A DNA stretch of 7,627 bases from an uncultured Chloroflexota bacterium. Lineage in GTDB: Bacteria > Chloroflexota > Anaerolineae > Aggregatilineales > Phototrophicaceae. Positions 5,182 through 7,627 of the stretch are shown piece after piece. The notes beneath the pieces were generated by a model. The model made no database searches. It was not told the origin of the DNA and was given only the letters and a program-made list of their open reading frames with translations. A program made the translations under genes and the position numbers. The stretch is from assembly GCA_937942935.1 (NCBI GenBank), contig CALDGT010001188.1, forward strand, positions 1 to 7,627. The letters are read 5' to 3'. How positions within the stretch are numbered: position 1 is the stretch's first letter; the number at the start of each line of letters is the position of its first letter.

Positions 5182-7627
5182 ATGATGATAAAAGACCAAA
5201 TAGCACACCCCATTGCATCATCTACGACGATTTTTCGCGTGGATGTATGGCATAAAGCACGCCATGTTCAGCGATTATCTGATAGTCATAAACACGTTGT
5301 CATCTCTCGATTATATTTCTTAGGTGGAGATTTGAGCGAAGATGATATTCACACCCTTTGTACCCAACTTTTGGTAGACCCCGTAACTGAGCAATACTCC
5401 ATTAACACCCCTTACCACATCTCCAACATGACTCATAGCCTCGATGTTACCCTCCAAGCAGGTGTTACCGACCCCGCCGCCGAGAGTTTGCACAATGCCG
5501 CCCATTTATTGGGGATATATCGCTTAGACCGTGTTGCGACAGGCACACGGTATGTATTTGAGGATGATTTTAGCGATGCTGAATTAACTCATCTTGCCAA
5601 GACATATTTTGCTAACCCACTCATTCAACGGTATGCGTTGGATATGCCAATAGATGCGCCATTTGTGCCTTATCAGGCGGTGGATGATACTGTTGAAATC
5701 ATTCACCTTAATGATGTGGATGATGCCGAACTGATTAAAATTAGCACCGAGCGACGTTTATCACTCGATATTAACGAAATGCGAGCGATTCGGGATTATT
5801 TTGAGAGTATTGGGCGCAATCCAACTGATGCGGAACTCGAAATGCTGGCACAAACATGGAGTGAGCATTGTGTCCATAAGACCTTTAAGGCACTCGTCAC
5901 CTATACAGGTCCTGCGCCAGATGCCCCTGCCAATAGCCCATCTACCACACAAATGATTGATGGATTGCTCAAAACATATTTGCGTTCTGCCACTAACCAA
6001 TTAGACAAAGATTGGGTGTATTCTGCATTTGTGGATAATGCTGGCATCATTAAATTTGATGATGAATATGATGTGGCGTTCAAAGTCGAAACCCATAACC
6101 GTCCATCGGCATTAGAACCGTTTGGCGGGGCAAATACAGGGTCTGGTGGCGTGATTCGGGATGTTTTGGGGGTGTCGGCGCGTCCGATTGCCAACACCGA
6201 TATTTTATTTTTTGGTACACCCGATTTACCCATGAGTAAATTGCCAGATAACGTGTTACACCCGCGCAAAGTGGCGCAAGGGGTGGTCGCTGGTATTGAA
6301 GATTATGGCAATAAAATGGGCATTCCCACTGTGAATGGTGCTATTTTCTATCACGATAAATATACAGCCAACCCATTGGTATTTTGTGGATGTTTGGGGA
6401 TTTTACCGCATAATTCGCACAAAAATGTGGCGCAAGTTGGCGATTATATTGTGGTTATCGGTGGGCGGACAGGGCGCGATGGTCTGCGCGGGGCGACATT
6501 TAGCAGTATGGAGATGGATAATACCACCGCCACATTATCAGGTGGGGCGGTTCAAATTGGACATCCGATTCACGAAAAACAAGTGCAAGAGGTTGTTTTG
6601 CGGGCGCGGGATGCGAATTTATATACCGCCATTACCGATTGCGGGGCTGGTGGCTTGTCATCTGCTGTTGGCGAGATGGGCGCAGAAATTGGCGCTACCG
6701 TACAATTAGCTCAGGTGTTGTTGAAATATGCGGGATTGCGCCCGTGGGAAATTTGGCTTAGTGAAGCACAAGAACGTATGGTGCTTGCTGTCCCGCCCGA
6801 AAACTGGGATGCACTTGTGGCTATTTGTGATGTTCATTTATGTGAAGCCACAATTATTGGTACATTCACCCAGACAGGACGCTTGACACTGTATTATGGC
6901 GAAAAATTAGTTGGCGATATTGCGATGGAATTTTTGCATAATGGTATTCCCCGTCGTCACTTGAACGCAGTTTGGGAATCACAATCCATTGCATACGAAA
7001 CAGCAGGCGATGCTACATCCGATACCCCAACCGAAACTTTGCTCAAATTGCTCAAAATGCCATCTATCCACAGCAAAGAAGATGTTGTCCGAAAATACGA
7101 CCATGAAGTCGGTAGTGGAACGGCTATCAAGCCATTGGTCGGTGTGGATAATCATGCACCGAGTGACGCGAGTGTGATTGCGCCACTTGATACTGTTCGC
7201 AAGGGGAGCAGAAAAGCTGTTGCACTATCGAATGGGTTTAATCCATTGTATGGTGAAATTGACCCGTATGCGATGGCATGGGCTTCGATTGATGAAGCGA
7301 TGCGGAATATTGTCGCAGTCGGCGCAGACCCAGACCAAACCGCCATTTTAGACAATTTTTCGTGGGGCAATACTCAATTACCCGATAGATTAGGCGCATT
7401 AGTCCGTTGCTTGCAAGGATGTTATTCGGCATCACTGGCGTATGGGACACCGTTCATCAGTGGCAAGGATAGCCTGAATAACGAATATGTGGGTGAGGAT
7501 GGTCAGCGTCATGCTATCCCCGGTACGCTGGTGATTTCTGCTGTAGGAATTGTGCCTGATGTCGAAAAAACCGCCACAATGGATTTGAAAGAGGCGGGGA
7601 ACAAATTATTCGCCATTGGTCAAACAT
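5182..7627 (+). CDS. purL: Phosphoribosylformylglycinamidine (FGAM) synthase, PurS-like tandem fused to PurL; 3' end outside the window
   Basis: This enzyme catalyses the ATP- and glutamine-dependent conversion of FGAR to FGAM, step four of purine synthesis, in the cytoplasm. The frame is open from 5182 to the window edge (815 codons, no stop), so the C-terminus, and whether a PurQ glutaminase domain is attached, is unseen. Two PurS-like modules come first: FRVDVWHKA...RLYFLGGDLSEDDIHTL...DPVTEQY (about 18-72) and HSLDVTLQAGVTDPAAESL...RYVFEDDFSDAELTHL...NPLIQRY (about 85-151). The PurL core shows TWSEHCVHKTF (225-235), KVETHNRPSALEPFGGANTG (301-320), GIPTVNGAI (380-388), GGRTGRDGLRGATFSS (427-442), DCGAGGLSSAVGEMG (486-500), and the C-half ATP-site SGKDSLNNEY (760-769). 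Two adjacent ATGs (5182, 5185) can start it, after GAGTAGG; the second has better ribosome-site spacing. An in-frame TGA at 5173 bars anything further upstream. Confidence 0.95.
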   Translation, partial: MMIKDQIAHPIASSTTIFRVDVWHKARHVQRLSDSHKHVVISRLYFLGGDLSEDDIHTLCTQLLVDPVTEQYSINTPYHISNMTHSLDVTLQAGVTDPAAESLHNAAHLLGIYRLDRVATGTRYVFEDDFSDAELTHLAKTYFANPLIQRYALDMPIDAPFVPYQAVDDTVEIIHLNDVDDAELIKISTERRLSLDINEMRAIRDYFESIGRNPTDAELEMLAQTWSEHCVHKTFKALVTYTGPAPDAPANSPSTTQMIDGLLKTYLRSATNQLDKDWVYSAFVDNAGIIKFDDEYDVAFKVETHNRPSALEPFGGANTGSGGVIRDVLGVSARPIANTDILFFGTPDLPMSKLPDNVLHPRKVAQGVVAGIEDYGNKMGIPTVNGAIFYHDKYTANPLVFCGCLGILPHNSHKNVAQVGDYIVVIGGRTGRDGLRGATFSSMEMDNTTATLSGGAVQIGHPIHEKQVQEVVLRARDANLYTAITDCGAGGLSSAVGEMGAEIGATVQLAQVLLKYAGLRPWEIWLSEAQERMVLAVPPENWDALVAICDVHLCEATIIGTFTQTGRLTLYYGEKLVGDIAMEFLHNGIPRRHLNAVWESQSIAYETAGDATSDTPTETLLKLLKMPSIHSKEDVVRKYDHEVGSGTAIKPLVGVDNHAPSDASVIAPLDTVRKGSRKAVALSNGFNPLYGEIDPYAMAWASIDEAMRNIVAVGADPDQTAILDNFSWGNTQLPDRLGALVRCLQGCYSASLAYGTPFISGKDSLNNEYVGEDGQRHAIPGTLVISAVGIVPDVEKTATMDLKEAGNKLFAIGQT

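Noticed and set aside
5901..6269. Minus-strand ORF of 122 codons opposite purL
   Set aside because: It lies opposite the best-conserved PurL motifs and has no recognisable domain; it is a shadow of the real frame.
6335..6709. Plus-strand ORF of 124 codons in another frame of purL
   Set aside because: The purL frame is continuous and motif-rich through the same bases, so this frame is incidental.

Overview
The window reads as an ordinary chromosomal segment from a bacterium with moderate GC content that uses the standard stop codons. No phage, IS element, CRISPR array, tRNA or rRNA is visible. The taxon cannot be fixed from sequence alone. The gene style (a PurS-like N-terminus fused to PurL, a CrtI/CrtD-type carotenoid enzyme next to a class I photolyase, and an exported alpha/beta hydrolase) makes me think of Chloroflexota or a similar phylum, but this is only an inference.

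The minus strand, read from 5083 down to 6, carries five genes: a START-like SRPBCC protein (4613-5083), a CrtI/CrtD-type FAD carotenoid desaturase/isomerase (2962-4494), a class I DNA photolyase (1550-2965), an exported alpha/beta hydrolase (552-1547) and a peroxiredoxin-like protein (6-548). The last four are packed as one operon: the desaturase stop and photolyase start overlap (ATGA), the photolyase-hydrolase gap is 2 bp and the hydrolase-peroxiredoxin gap is 3 bp. Each downstream gene has its Shine-Dalgarno sequence inside the end of the gene before it. The content points to light and oxidative stress defence: carotenoid modification, light-driven repair of pyrimidine dimers and thiol/selenol peroxide chemistry. 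The SRPBCC gene lies 118 bp upstream and may belong to the same unit or have its own promoter.

The most notable item is the last gene of that operon. An ordinary reading sees only a 126-codon ORF from a TTG at 386. The true gene starts at the ATG at 548-546, behind a perfect AAGGAG, and runs in one frame to 6 across an in-frame TGA at 416-414. That TGA falls on the first position of the family's CxxC redox motif (FLRHFG-U-PFC). Twenty-five nt after the TGA is the apical loop of a bulged hairpin that fits the bacterial SECIS model. I read this as a selenoprotein of the AhpC/TSA-2 (SelU/PRXL2-like) family that standard annotation would truncate.

On the plus strand, divergent from the SRPBCC gene across a 98-bp regulatory gap, is a large FGAM synthase gene (purL, from about 5182 and running off the end of the window). 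Two tandem PurS-like modules precede its catalytic PurL core. It serves purine biosynthesis and has no obvious functional tie to the photoprotection operon.
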